DNA from: Nymphaea colorata
Lineage: Eukaryota; Streptophyta; Magnoliopsida; Nymphaeales; Nymphaeaceae
Assembly: GCF_008831285.2 (NCBI RefSeq)
Contig: NC_045144.1
Span: 13,939,858 to 14,003,857, forward strand
Reading direction: 5' to 3'
Length of the DNA: 64,000 nt
The translations under genes were made by a program, and so were the position numbers. Below the pieces are notes generated by a model that saw only the letters and a program-made list of their open reading frames with translations, did not search any database and had not been told where the DNA came from. Below are positions 33,476 to 44,387 of this stretch, in pieces (position 1 is the first letter of the stretch; each line of letters begins with the position of its first letter).

Positions 33476-34453
33476 ATGGAAACTTTGGTTTCTAAAATTG
33501 ATGGAATCGAGCTAGCTCCTCCAGAAGGCTGCCGATTTGAAGCTACGCTTCTGCAGGTACTGGGGATCGCTGAATCTTCCGGATTGTGGAGATGGGGAGC
33601 GCTTCTCCTTGCCGTGGCGGCCACCCTCGCCAGCATCATCGCCACTCGTCGGCTGGCCGGCTTCCCTCTTCAATCGAATGCCGCCGGCGTGGAACCGTGT
33701 CGCTCTTCCGGCGATGCCTCAACCCTTTCCAGCGCCGTCAGTTTCTCCTCTCATTGCCAACCGGAGGAAGAGGAAGAGGAAGAGTACAAAGCCAACACGC
33801 CAAATGTGGCTGTGCCTCGCCGGATTCGTACGCCGGATTCCGACGGGAAAACAAAGGGGAAGATGTGGCTGAAAGAGGAGGAGCAGCTGGAGGGTCTTGG
33901 TGCCGAAACTTGGGATCTCTCCAATGGTGAAGTAGTGAAGTCGTGGTCTCAAAGTCTCTTTGCTGGAGATAGTAGCCGTACAATCATCCGGCGTCTACCA
34001 CGCGATCGTCCAATGCCGGTGGTCGCCGTCAACCGGACGGGTGGAACGGCCGTGTGGGATCCAAGAGCCAGTTTTCAGGCACCAATGATCTCAAGTCACC
34101 CTCATCGCCGGCCGGCGTCGGAGATGGATTTTGACGGGATGCGCGAAATTCTTGTCAGCTATGGCGGCCGCCGCGACAACGTGTCGATTCCGGACCTGAG
34201 GATGCTTAGCTCAAACTTTGATGCAGGAGCAATGCCATTGCCGAACTTCGGCCGCCTCATATGGGAAGATGATGCGGTGATTGTGGCCCATGAGAACGGC
34301 AATGAATTCAAGGAAGGCGAGTTGATGCGTTCAGGCTCTGTCGATTTCGATTACTCAATGTGGAACAAGTCTCCAAAGGGCATGGATTCCAAATCAATGG
34401 TCTTCTGGTTCCTCAACTCCGTTAGATCAATATCCTCTGGTTTGAAGGATTAG
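33476..34453 (+). CDS. Plant-specific membrane-anchored protein of unknown function, intact
   Basis: An uninterrupted 325-codon gene, the only intact host gene seen. The ATG at 33476 follows a C/T-rich leader; no upstream in-frame ATG is needed. The product starts METLVSKIDGIELAPPEGCR. It has one hydrophobic segment at residues 38-57 followed by RR, so a single N-terminal membrane anchor is likely. A run of seven Glu lies at residues 97-103, then a Lys/Glu-rich linker. The C-terminal half has short W-D boxes (TWDLSNGEVVKSW near 145; GGTAVWDPRASF near 190) and ends SVRSISSGLKD. This layout recalls an uncharacterised single-exon plant family with N-terminal anchor, acidic stretch and VWD repeats; that link is from memory. 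Higher GC than its surroundings, no introns, with AATAAA 106 bases after the stop. Confidence 0.85.
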   Translation: METLVSKIDGIELAPPEGCRFEATLLQVLGIAESSGLWRWGALLLAVAATLASIIATRRLAGFPLQSNAAGVEPCRSSGDASTLSSAVSFSSHCQPEEEEEEEYKANTPNVAVPRRIRTPDSDGKTKGKMWLKEEEQLEGLGAETWDLSNGEVVKSWSQSLFAGDSSRTIIRRLPRDRPMPVVAVNRTGGTAVWDPRASFQAPMISSHPHRRPASEMDFDGMREILVSYGGRRDNVSIPDLRMLSSNFDAGAMPLPNFGRLIWEDDAVIVAHENGNEFKEGELMRSGSVDFDYSMWNKSPKGMDSKSMVFWFLNSVRSISSGLKD

Positions 34454-34558
34454 CACTGGTCTAATCATATACCCAGAACGATGCTGGTGCAAAGGTGACC
34501 CATCAAGAAATTTATTCCTGATCAGATTTTGTGTAAATAATTTTATATTAAAAATTAA

Positions 34559-34564
34559 AATAAA
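34559..34564 (+). terminator. Polyadenylation signal candidate
   Basis: AATAAA in an AT-rich 3' region, downstream of the TAG at 34451-34453. Confidence 0.5.
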
Positions 34565-36028
34565 CATTTATAATCTTTCTAGAATACATTTTGTGTTCTT
34601 CGACGCTTGGTTTCATATGGGATCTCCAATTGTCGTTTCAAATAATTGAATATATGTGACGTAAATTTGGAAGCTTATGAAAGAAATAAAATTAAACACG
34701 CATCGCCGATAGTTGATTAATTGCATTTACGAGATATATATCAAAAATTCATGCCGCCTTTGATGACTACTTTTTGGTATCGTTGAATACAAATCCAAAT
34801 TCATGGATTGGGTAACTATAAGGGACAGCTTGCATGGCCAAATTATTGTAAAAAGATTTCCTTGATTTTTTTTAATCGTTTATCAGTATGCTAAACCATT
34901 GGAACACCCACCTTCTAGATGTTGATGTCACGGATTACCTAATAAACGGTGATTTGGCACATTTGTTTTCCAAGTAGCATGGAGTTAGGTGGAGGTTCCT
35001 TTTTCCCTTAAGATTAAGGAACCTTCCTAGAACCAGATAATTGTGTCCAAATCGTTAAGATAGATGACGCTTGTTAACACTGACAATCAGATCTTACAAA
35101 GATAATAGACTCAGATCACTATACATGGATTAATGATGGAAGAGATCAAAGTTGAGATGAATTGCTAAGTTCACCAAGTTGACAAAATTTCAGGAGAAAA
35201 TAAAATGAAAAGGCTGCTCTCTTAAGGGATAGTTTGACTGAAGGAATAATGCATTACTATTTCATGAATTTACCTCAAAATCGGAATATATTCATATTAC
35301 ACTTATTTGCATGTTCCACGTATGTACTTTTTTTTTTTTTGAGTAGTTTCAACACTCAGTGTTGTTAATGCCAAAAAACTCCTAATTGTCACAGGGCAGA
35401 ATTTGGTACTGGTAAAACCATGAGGGTTGAAACCTCCTCCTCTTGCCGGAGGGTTCATATATACGTTGGTGAAATTTAAGTATGATGTATCTTCAACTTA
35501 ATATTCCGATGTATACCATAAGGGCACAAACACATAACACCCATATGAGAATTGATATAATCTGCATTGAATTAAGCCCAACCAGTTACATTATGCTTGT
35601 TGACGTCTACCAAATAGAGTTGAGTCTACGTCTCAGTGGGAATTATGGACTCTAGAATCTTAACAGGCAAGATTATGCAAATGAACAGCCATATTATGTC
35701 GTCGAATGACATAGTAGGATGATATTAGTGCCTTCAGTTTTGCCATGCAATTGACAACAGGTATGATATACACCTAGATTTGTCATGAGAAGTTACCAAA
35801 ACTATTCAAGCAAAACGACAGGTTATAATATGCTACTCTAGAGTTAATCTAAACAAAATAATTCCCTTAAAACAATAAGCCTTAACCCAAACCAAGATTA
35901 AAAAAAAATTCTGATAAGATTCTTCAAGATCTTTCTAAACTAGAAAATAATTCCCAAATCTAAAGATAACTTTAGGTCCAAATCTAGCGTCTCCAAGCCT
36001 ATCATGGCTAGAGTGGTGGAGTTACATG
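34565..36028. other. Intergenic, no gene recognised
   Basis: AT-rich DNA with a T-run at about 35329-35340. The stretch around 35225-35300 resembles the TTTACTATT...GAATTTACC sequence at 62020-62050, a possible old MITE. Confidence 0.4.
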
Positions 36029-36396
36029 TAGGAATGTGCAATGAGTCCAGCCAGCTCAGACTCGACTCGAGCTTGGCTGGTTTACTAAGAGAGTCGAGCT
36101 TGAACTCGAATCAAAGCTATGGTTTATATAGCCTGACTCGATTCGTTCTTCTGTTTTTCACAAAAATTATAACCATGCGCTTGTGAAAAACCGTAAATTT
36201 TGGTTTTGAAACTTTGAACCGCCTTTGTCCCTAAGCTTTGGCTCCGCCACTCGCTGCTCTCTCTGTCTCCGTCTCTCCTCTCTCGCTGTCTGATCTCTCT
36301 CAGTCCACCACTGCCGGCAGCCGCCCATCGGCTGTGCTGTGCAAGCTGCAGCAGTAAAGACTAAAATTGAAAGGCGACATAGCATCCAATTCTAGG

Positions 36397-36555
36397 ATGG
36401 AAGAATGGCGGAAAGCACTACACAAGGGTGAGAAAGAGTCCTTGAGTTGTGTTGCAGCAGAGATCAGGGAGTGGCTTGAGACATTCAACCCAGCAGAGGA
36501 GGCGGCGCTTGCCTATGACCGTGAAGGATTGAACTCTGAAGGGCGAAGGCTGTAG
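36397..36555 (+). pseudogene. AP2/ERF-domain-like fragment inside Pack-type element
   Basis: The plus frame from the ATG at 36397 reads MEEWRKALHKGEKESLSCVA, then AEIREWLETFNPAEEAALAY and DREGLNSEG before TAG. AEIR...WLGTFxTAEEAALAYDRAA is the core of the AP2/ERF DNA-binding domain. The YRGVR start and the loop between AEIR and W are missing, so it cannot be a working domain. It lies in the GC-rich centre of the TIR element. A short match could be chance, but the 15-residue helix segment is close to family consensus. Confidence 0.5.
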
Positions 36556-36721
36556 ATAAGTTTCTCTTCCCAAGTGTTCATTTTTGTGCTTCTGTAATGC
36601 CATGTTGGAGAATGCTTTATTTTAGTTGGCCCTGGCAATCATATTTCTCCCCCTAGAGCCGAAATGGTCCCTTTTGGCTTTTAGCTGCCATGCTCTTCTG
36701 GTGCTCCAGCTTGAGGCAATC

Positions 36722-36945
36722 ACGGAAACGATGGATACTGTGACGGTGGTCGTGGGGAGGGAAAGGCGAATGTTTGAGGTAGATACCTGTGTTCCAGAGC
36801 GAGATGCATTTCTGGTATTTTGTTGGCTCTAAAGAGGACAAGGAACGGAATTGGGGGAGTAAGCTTTGTTGGTTGTGATTCTATATTGTTTGTGCACATG
36901 TTGCGGTTGTTGGACAATTATTTATTGGGAACCGAGACATTTCAG
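36722..36945 (+). pseudogene. SAUR-like fragment inside Pack-type element
   Basis: One frame reads TVTVVVGRERRMFEVDTCVP then ERDAFLVF. After a frame break at about 36830 a second frame reads GGVSFVGCDSILFVHMLRLL. In small auxin-up RNA (SAUR) proteins the V-x-VGxERRxF box is followed by HPLF and later by a VDCDAILFEHLLWLL block, the same order and spacing. No start codon region or C-terminus is clear. It follows the AP2-like piece by about 170 bases on the same strand, as in elements that fuse several host fragments. Identification is tentative. Confidence 0.45.
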
Positions 36946-37195
36946 CCATCCAGCAAAGTCGCCATTGAAATGAGCAAAGGTTCATCTAAACCAGTCATTG
37001 AACAAATCTTTGATATTAAAGAACAAAGCGACGATGAAGAGGACTGTCGAAGTTTTTGAGCCGAGCTCGAGCTTGGACTCAATTATCGAGCCGCCGAGCT
37101 CCAGCTCAGCTCATAAAGTTCGAATCGAGCTCAAGTCGAGTAAAATGCGACTCGAGCGGAGCTCGAGCTTGGCTGGCTCGTTGAACAAACATGTG

Positions 37196-37734
37196 GGCAT
37201 TCGAGACCCACACAAATTGCTTATTTACATTTTCATATTCCACAATCATTTCCTTATTGACTTTTTGCTGTCCCCCAACATTTTAATATATTTTTGCAAG
37301 GTTTAAAATTTCTTAAAGGATGTACAATTTGATTACTATTTATTAGTAGAGGCCCACAGTCAGAAATGTCTACTTCTGCTACTACATGGCTCCCTCCATC
37401 TTCTATGCAAATCTCATAGCTGGGTTTCCAAATGAGTGCCCCTCAAAGTTCCATCATTTTTTGTTTCTTCCAGTTGCAATCAATATGTTCATGACGACGA
37501 AACGCTCCTTTGTGAAAGGATCAATCCATAAATAAAGATGAAGTTGAAGTTTGCAACATGGTGCATACTATTCATGACCATCGCGATCCACATGCATATG
37601 TCGAATAGGAAAAGTCAAAAGGATCTTCAATAAAAGCATCAAACTTTTTTTTGGTGCAACTGGAAAGGTAAAAAATCTCTAACTTTTTTTTTTTAAAAAA
37701 AAAGACAAAAATTACCTCTCACATGAGAAGGAGA
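37196..37734. other. No gene recognised
   Basis: AT-rich DNA between the Pack-type element and the next MITE; no recognisable frame. Confidence 0.4.
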
Positions 37735-37940
37735 GGGAATTGTGTGAGCTATTTGGTGCACGCAACACATACATGCCAAAAAAAAAAAGGTAGGGAGTTG
37801 GGATATTTTAGAAATTATTTAAAAAAATGTCCCTTTTAGTTTTTTTAACTTTTTTTAATTTGCTTTTTGCCCTCACAAAAAAGTTTTTTTCTTTATTATT
37901 AACCAGCTGAAGCATTTTTGTCATTGACCTGTGAGGTAGC
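37735..37940. mobile_element. MITE-like element, family C copy 2
   Basis: Shares with 17895-18101 the series ATATTTTAGAAATT, AATGTCCCTTTTAG, TTTTTTTAA and the end GCATTTTTGTCATTGAC. Ends are less clear than in copy 1. Confidence 0.5.
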
Positions 37941-38240
37941 CGGGTACCCGACCATAAGTGGCCTGTGGTAGGCTTTCAAGGAGTCAACCACTTGTGGACA
38001 GCCCCAAACGCCTCCTAATTTCACATTTAAAAGTGGGTGGCCGGGTACCTGACGGGCTTCCGGGCACTCAGCCTGGGTTGTGAAAAAATGGTCTTCGGGC
38101 CCAACCCAATAATATAATATATAAAAAATATGTTAGTAATGTAATATATTTTAAATATTTTTTATTATAACCAGGCTGGACCAAGCCAAGTCTGGGCCTA
38201 GCCCATGATTGTCAGGCATGGGCTCAGCCTCCGGGCTGGG
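37941..38240. mobile_element. GC-ended, AT-centred element (family B relative)
   Basis: GC-rich ends (GCCGGGTACCCGAC; CTCCGGGCTGGGAG) surround an AT-rich centre (38105-38165, ATATAATATATAAAAA). Same architecture as 52397-52736. Target duplication not resolved. Confidence 0.5.
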
Positions 38241-39488
38241 AGTCAACTCACATAATTATTATTGACTAAGAACTCGCCCTGTCGTTAACTTTTTTTTTTT
38301 TTTCACCTTTCTTTGTTGGCGAGCTGGTCGTCATGTTCTCCATCAAGCTTCATTAGCACCTGTATAAAGAAAAACTGTGGATCCGCATCATCAACAAGAG
38401 AGTTCACCACAAGCAAAATTTCGAGATCAAAATCACGAACATTAGCACTTTTGGATTTGAAGACCGATGCTTGGGCCAAAATTGAAAAATTTTGCAGAAA
38501 AGAAGGCAGAAAAACTTTATGTTCTTCATGATATATATTCCCAATCCATCGATCCTTTTTTGCATGTGAAAATTGGAAGTTGATGAACGATGATGACCAT
38601 CATTCACATGATATGGTGGACGCCCAGCCGCTTTCAAACTATGATGACCACCTACGAACATTGCATTTTCAATAAAATTGAATATCTATCATACTCAATT
38701 TGAGGGAGCGCTTGATTACTTCAAATTTGAAATCCATAGATCTATGTGAATATGTTGTGACATGCTTTTGTTGACGATGTGGTAGAAGATCTCTATGGTA
38801 AAATGATAGTTCAGATTAATGATCTTAAGTCAAACCTAATATCTATACGTAAAATCTTTATTTTATCTTTCTTTGGGCAGAAACTGCCAAATTTGCGATA
38901 GAAGATGGGAGAATCTGATCTGGATATCAAATTAAAAAGGCTACCAAACGCTCTCTAAATAAATCCTTTTAAGCGATTTGGATTTTGTTGATAGTCATTG
39001 TTGAGCATTGCTCAATAGCTGAAAAATACATCAATTTTATGTACTTCAAGGCATATATTTTTCACCAAGAAACAGATACGAGAGTTTCTTTATAGGTTTT
39101 GTGCCAAAGGCAGTTCCCTTAAGTAAATATTTAAAAAAAATGTAATCTCATCTATGAAGTCGAAATAATAATTTGCTCTGTAAAAACAAAACTAGACTGT
39201 CTTTAAAAATTATTGACCGTGGCCTATATATCCTCCAGCGGCCTGGTTTCGGACTGAAGATAGTGGACATGTTTCACATATATATTTTATCTAGTACCAC
39301 ATGTTCGGGATGAACACAAGAACTGGCCTTGCCTAGTAGCCTTACTGCACAAAAGATGTTCAGTCTAGTATTATCTTCATTCTGGTTCTTGGGTCGTTCT
39401 TTCTTCCTTGGAGATCCAAAATATGAACATTTGCACAAAAGCTAAGCATCAAATTGGATAAAATTAGTTTCAAGGCTGAAACACAATA
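38241..39488. other. No gene recognised
   Basis: A T-run at 38290-38304 and short frames only. A 72-codon plus frame (38313-38531) has no recognisable motif. Confidence 0.4.
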
Positions 39489-39519
39489 ACTTCTAATTGC
39501 CCAAATACATCCTTTTAGG

Positions 39520-40526
39520 TAGGGATGTTAATATATCTGATTTGAATACTATATCAGACCGAATCCATTTCAAAAAATTGGATATGGAAAAATATTAATA
39601 TCTAAGATGTTAGTGATTTAATGAGATAACTTGGAGCTTCTTACAGGAAGGACTCATTAAGGAAACATGGATGGTGGAAGATCTAAGAGAGGTTATTCTC
39701 AGATATGCAGATGTTGCAGCAAAAGGTCCCAAGTTTATGGTGTGCTATGGTAAATAAGGATTGGTAAGTCCTTATATATATATATATATATATATATAAT
39801 TACCAATAGTGTCTCAGCCAGCATGTGCTCAAACTCAGCCGGAGCCACTATTTGCAAAGTCAGATTCAGAAGAAGAAGAAGGCAAATAAGGATTGGTAAG
39901 TTTGCTTTGCACTTCTTTGTTTGTAGTTCGTGCTGTACAACCTCAGCTTGGCTTTGAAAGTACTAACTGATTTTGCATAAGTTAACATTTTTAACTGGGA
40001 TTTTACTAGGATAGTGTGCTATGGTGCGCAACAAAAAATATGAAGTCTGATGAAGATAAAATAGAAAATACTGTGTGCTTCAATTTTCTTGTCTGAGGTA
40101 ACACAAGTTTTAATTTTATGTGGAGTTATTTACATTTTTCTCTTTAATTTATGGGTAGTGATAATCTGGTGCCCGTTTCACCTTTAATGCATTGCTGGTT
40201 TTTTAATTATTACTAAAGTCTATAGCGGTGATCCAATGCACTGCCAAATTGAAGAAATGACATCCGGATTTGGATCGTATATTATTTTAAATAAATATTG
40301 TATATTCAATGCCTTTACATTTGAAAGTCGGCTGAATTTCATCAAAAAAAAATTGAATCAGATTTGGATATGAGTTTAAAAATCAGATTCAAATTGTGAA
40401 ATCGAATTTTGCAGTAGATTTGCACATGACTTGTCCATATCCATTTGAATCTGAATATATGAATATCCCGAAAAATGGATACGGTTATTTGCATATCTGA
40501 TTCAAATCTGATGTATTACATCCCTA
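39520..40526. mobile_element. TIR element with TAGGGATGT ends and exon-like interior
   Basis: Ends TAGGGATGT and ACATCCCTA; the inverted repeats extend inwards through ATC-GATTTGAAT words. ACTTCTAATT flanks it on the right (40526-40535) and occurs on the left at 39489-39498, 21 bases outside the end. The interior is non-repetitive. Frame 39620-39760 is open and reads QEGLIKETWMVEDLREVILR then YADVAAKGPKFMVCYG, probably captured coding sequence of unknown origin. AAATAAGGATTGGTAAGT occurs twice (about 39752 and 39885). A (TA)n run lies at 39775-39799. Confidence 0.55.
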
Positions 40527-40767
40527 CTTCTAATTAGTGATGGCCTGCGATTTCAACGCATATTTTCTTTGTTGTTTTTAGTTCTTATCAATTTCATCGT
40601 GATATTTTCTAGTGCAATTTTAGATTGTGTCATAGAATGTGATCTGCCTATCAACTTTGGTCAGGGCCAGCATTGCGGGTTCACCTCACGTACGTGAAAA
40701 TTGGGAAAGTATGCGAGACCCGAAGCAACTGGAGTTCTGAAATGAGCAATTAATTAGGTGGAAATCA

Positions 40768-40785
40768 CCCCCCCCCCCCCCCCCC
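40768..40785. repeat. Poly-C tract
   Basis: About 18 consecutive C, followed shortly by the CT run. Confidence 0.9.
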
Positions 40786-40843
40786 AATTAATGGCTGCCT
40801 TTTGCGGCCTTAGTCCATCCCCTGTTACCATACATAGAACTTT

Positions 40844-40846
<3 letters not shown>

Positions 40847-40887
<41 letters not shown>
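40847..40887. repeat. (CT)n microsatellite
   Basis: About 20 CT units. The following 100 bases end in CCACT/GTAAGT (about 41007), possibly a 5'-UTR exon of a lost gene. Confidence 0.9.
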
Positions 40888-40889
<2 letters not shown>

Positions 40890-41361
40890 AAATATCTCTA
40901 CAGCAAGCATTTCTCTTATGTTCCAAAAGTCCACTTCTCTTACAAGTCACCTGCCGGAGGAGACCAGACTCTACAAGGAGCAAGCTTGAAAGATTTTCTC
41001 TCCACTGTAAGTGGACTTCTCTCCAGATTCCCTCTCTTCCTTGGAAGTTATTGCCCATGATGAATTGTGTGTCTCTGATACAGCTTTGATAGTCAAACTT
41101 TTGTTTCTTTGATGATTCTTTTCTTGTTCGGTTCCTTTTTGGTTATTTATTTTCTTTTATTTAGCTATTGTTGAACTCTCTGATTTTGCTGTCAATTTGT
41201 TGCTAAGATCATGAATATATAAATCTCCACAAAAGATTAAAGACACTAAGTTCCTGATTAGTTTATAAAATATAATGAATACCTTTTATCCATAATATGA
41301 AGAAAAAAGGGAAAAAAGAACTGTCATAAGCAAAAGATAACAATCCATCACTACCCAAATG

Positions 41362-41806
41362 TAGGGATATCAATATATATGATTTGAATTGGATATTCGA
41401 TCAAACCATTCCAAAATAATGGATATGGAAAAAAATTTAATATCCAACGAAAAATCAAATCAGATTCAGATTTAAGAAATGACATCCTATCTTTTTCAGA
41501 TTCAGATTCAAATATACATAAATAAATATGCAATCATATGCAAATTTGCTTCGGATCAGATTTATTTTTAAATAAATATGTTGTATTCAATGCACTTACA
41601 TTTTGAAAATCAGCTGGATTCAGTTGAAAATTTTGGATTTGGATTTGGCTATGAAAAAATCAGATTTGGATTGGATTCAGATTATGAAATCTGATTTCAC
41701 ATATGGGTTCAAATGACTTTTTTTCATTTGTATTCGAATCTGAATTCAAATCTGATCATATGATTAAGAGTTTATCATATTTGAATCCGATCCATTGACA
41801 TCCTTA
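41362..41806. mobile_element. hAT-type MITE with perfect 8-bp target duplication
   Basis: Flanked by CCCAAATG on both sides (41354-41361, 41807-41814). Ends TAGGGATATCAAT and (reverse) TAAGGATGTCAAT. The interior is filled with GATTTGAAT/ATTCAAATC words and has no coding capacity. It is a shorter relative of 39520-40526. Confidence 0.85.
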
Positions 41807-41814
41807 CCCAAATG

Positions 41815-42183
41815 ATAAACAGCGAAGGGGCACCCAAAACATGAACAGTCAAGACATTAAAAAAGTTACTCCAACACTAGCCCGAAAAAAGATTCCAAAA
41901 GCCTACAAATTATATAGCATGCTGCCATGATAAAGCACTGTTAAATACAGTGCTGATAGATGCAGCTTAACATGAGTAGACATGTTTTATATAGTACAGA
42001 TGAAGGGCATATGTTGGGGTAAACTTTTTAAGTTAGCCTAATAGGATTTTAATGTGTGTGTATTATGTATATTGGAGTGAATATGTATGTGAAACACATT
42101 TGCTACGTTCGGTCATTTTTAAAAAGAGTCTAGTTTTGTTTCTATAATCCAAATTATTTTGACTTCATAGAAGAGATTATATG
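41815..42183. other. No gene recognised
   Basis: AT-rich spacer ending at the TATTT duplication of copia 2. Confidence 0.4.
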
Positions 42184-42188
42184 TATTT

Positions 42189-42530
42189 TGAAAAAGCAAT
42201 TGGAACAACAGATTTTTACATGGTTCGAACTTGAAGTCCTACGTCCACTTGTGCTCACTCAAAAAAGATCTCACATGAGTGAGTTTCCATTATTTCCTTG
42301 TTTTATACATATCTTTCTACAAGCTGGATGTTTAAGATAAGAAACAATTTTACACCGATTTACAATACATAACAGCTTTGGATTTTTGAATTTGAATGGT
42401 TCTCCTCGATCGTCGATATCTTTGCCAACTATTGTGGTTAAATGGTTACCATCTTTATCTTTAACACGCTTCTGATCCTTGCTAGCTAACTTGTATCCAC
42501 CTTGATTGATGCCAATCTCTTGTGCCCTCA
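42189..42530 (-). repeat. 3' LTR of copia 2
   Basis: Aligns with 46044-46420 through GGAACAACAG, CACATGAGTGAGTTTC, GGATTTTTGAATTTGAAT and GATGCCAATCTCTTGTGC. Confidence 0.85.
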
Positions 42531-42640
42531 ATCAAGGGCTCAGATGCGGTAAAAGCCTGAGATTGTGAGCTAAGGCAGATAACCAAGCTTGAGGTAGCGG
42601 TTCTATAAACAAATCAGCAAAGCTGGTGTGTGCACGACAT

Positions 42641-43010
42641 TTATTGAGTAACTAATGATCCAATTGTGGCCTTCTCCCATACAAAGTTAAAATCCAATTT
42701 AATATGTTTCATCTCGAAATGATGAGCAGACTTACTGGTCCCTTGGACAACAGACATATTGTCGAATAAAAGAAATGAAGGCTTCTTCATAAAAGTTCCA
42801 ATGTCACGTAAAATAAAAGTTAGCCAACTTAATTCTATTGTAGTTGACGCTAGTGCTCTATATCGGCCTCGCAAGAGGAATGAGCAACACTTTTCTGTTT
42901 TCATGAACTCCATAAAATACAATTGGGCTGTCCAATATCCTGTAGTGAAGCATGGAGTGTCGGGTCATCCTGCCCAATCGGCATCCAAAATAAGCTCTCA
43001 AAGAAATTGA
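42641..43010 (-). pseudogene. RNase H of copia 2, fragment
   Basis: The minus frame contains GRYRALASTTIELSWLTFIL, RDIGTFMKKPSFLLFDNMSV and MKHIKLDFNFVWEKATIG. This is the C-terminal half of copia RNase H: the EYRAL-E catalytic region, the L-x-CDN Asp block (here LFDN) and the TKHIEIDFHFVRE end. The N-terminal ADWAG block upstream is unreadable apart from a GCRLGRMT-like remnant in another frame. Confidence 0.88.
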
Positions 43011-43199
43011 TTGGGTTTATAAAATGACATTCCATGATCTATGGTGCCTTGAACATAACGAAGTGTCCTTCTTATGAGCTGAAAATGATGCAGCATTGTA
43101 GAGTGCATAAATTGGCAAACAAAATTCACTGCATATGCAATGTCGGGATGGGTGATTGTCAATTATTTGAGAACACCCCAAGCAGAAAAAATGGTTCGA

Positions 43200-44100
43200 G
43201 GGGCAAACATTTAGAAATACTCATATCTGGTGGGGCATCTACATTTATCTAAGGATAAATTTTTAAAGAAACGCCTCAAAAAATAAAGAAATTTCACCAG
43301 TCACCATGTGGCTCCACCACTGACCCCAAGACTTCTATACTTTGTGATGTCAGAAATGTTGTCATCTTTAGAATCAAAACTGGATATGTTTGCCAACATT
43401 GGAGTAGTCATTGGTTTGCTCCTGAAAGTGATGAAGATGTGTGCAACAACCTTTTCTCAAGTTAATATTGTCGACATATAAAAGGAGCATAGAGATGGTG
43501 TTTTCCATGACACACGAAAAGAGATGGATCAGCACTACTGGAAACGAGTTCATTGGCAACGACAAATTATACAAAACAGTCATACCAGGCCCGTGGGGCC
43601 TGTTTAAGGCCATACAATGCATTTGTTCAACCGACATACATTATGAGGGAATTTTCTATCTATAAGTTGATGATTACTTAATATGCACTTTCTTGGAAAG
43701 ATAGCCATTTAAAAAGGCATTCTTGACATCTAATTGATGTAAGGGCCAATGAAACATGAGAGGTAGAGTGAGTACGGATTGACTACTGGTGAGAAAGTCT
43801 CTAGAAAATCAATCCCTTCCACTTGATTATAACCTTGAGCAACCAACCTGGCTTTTAATGTTCTACCTCTCCATTACTTTTCAATTTTGTTTTAAACAGC
43901 TGCCAATCACATGCATAGAAGGCTCCCATGGAACCAAAGTCGAAGCATCATTCTTTTCAAGAGGTTTTATCTCATCCCCCATAGCTTAGCACCACCCCGG
44001 ATGCTTAAGAGCAATAGAATAGTGTCTCGGTTCAGCTGATATATGGGTAGTAAATAGGTATTTGGGATTAAGTTTAACAAGGCATAATGGAGACTGAGTG
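43200..44100 (-). pseudogene. Reverse transcriptase region of copia 2, heavily decayed
   Basis: Only parts are readable. Frame 43637-43374 has MALNRPHGPGMTVLYNL and MENTISMLLLYVDNINLRKG, which is the L-L-x-YVDD catalytic box with the second Asp changed to Asn. Around 43680-43860 the minus strand reads as QLDV-like and GFDQVEGIDF-like pieces. Stops and shifts occur throughout. Identity comes from the YVD-N box and position between integrase and RNase H. Confidence 0.7.
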
Positions 44101-44387
44101 ACCATCGGGTGAGTAGGGTGAGTAGGAGGTGGAGGTGGAGATTTTGGTGAGGATCATGGATCGGGTGTAGAGAGAGGGCGTTATGGGAGAGATAGAAAGA
44201 GTTCGGCTGGTGTAAATGGGGGCTTAAGTATTGGTTATAGTGTCTTGTTAATGACTTGAGTGTAGTCTAGCTAGGTCACGAGGATTGGGTAAGGTGTAGA
44301 TGGTTGGAGTAGATTAATTGTGGACTTATCAGAGGAAAAGGTAGCAAGGTCATCACTAGATGTACTGAAACTTGACAAAGAGCAATG

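Larger units (their letters stand above)
36029..37195. mobile_element. Pack-type TIR element with two captured gene fragments
   Basis: Left end TAGGAATGTGCAATGAG then CCAGCCAGCTC; the right end reversed reads TGTTCAACGAGCCAGCC then AAGCTCGAGCTC. The sub-terminal zones on both sides are dense in GAGCTCGA/ACTCGA words. ACATG occurs just outside both ends. The 850-base interior is GC-richer and contains AP2/ERF-like and SAUR-like coding remnants plus C/T-rich UTR-like sequence (36235-36310). The terminal style is that of hAT-related plant elements. Exact ends and target duplication are uncertain. Confidence 0.6.

Noticed and set aside
33108-33983. Several other frames overlapping the 33476 gene on both strands
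   Set aside because: They are shadows of the GC-rich coding sequence; only the 325-codon frame has a sensible start, leader and protein features.
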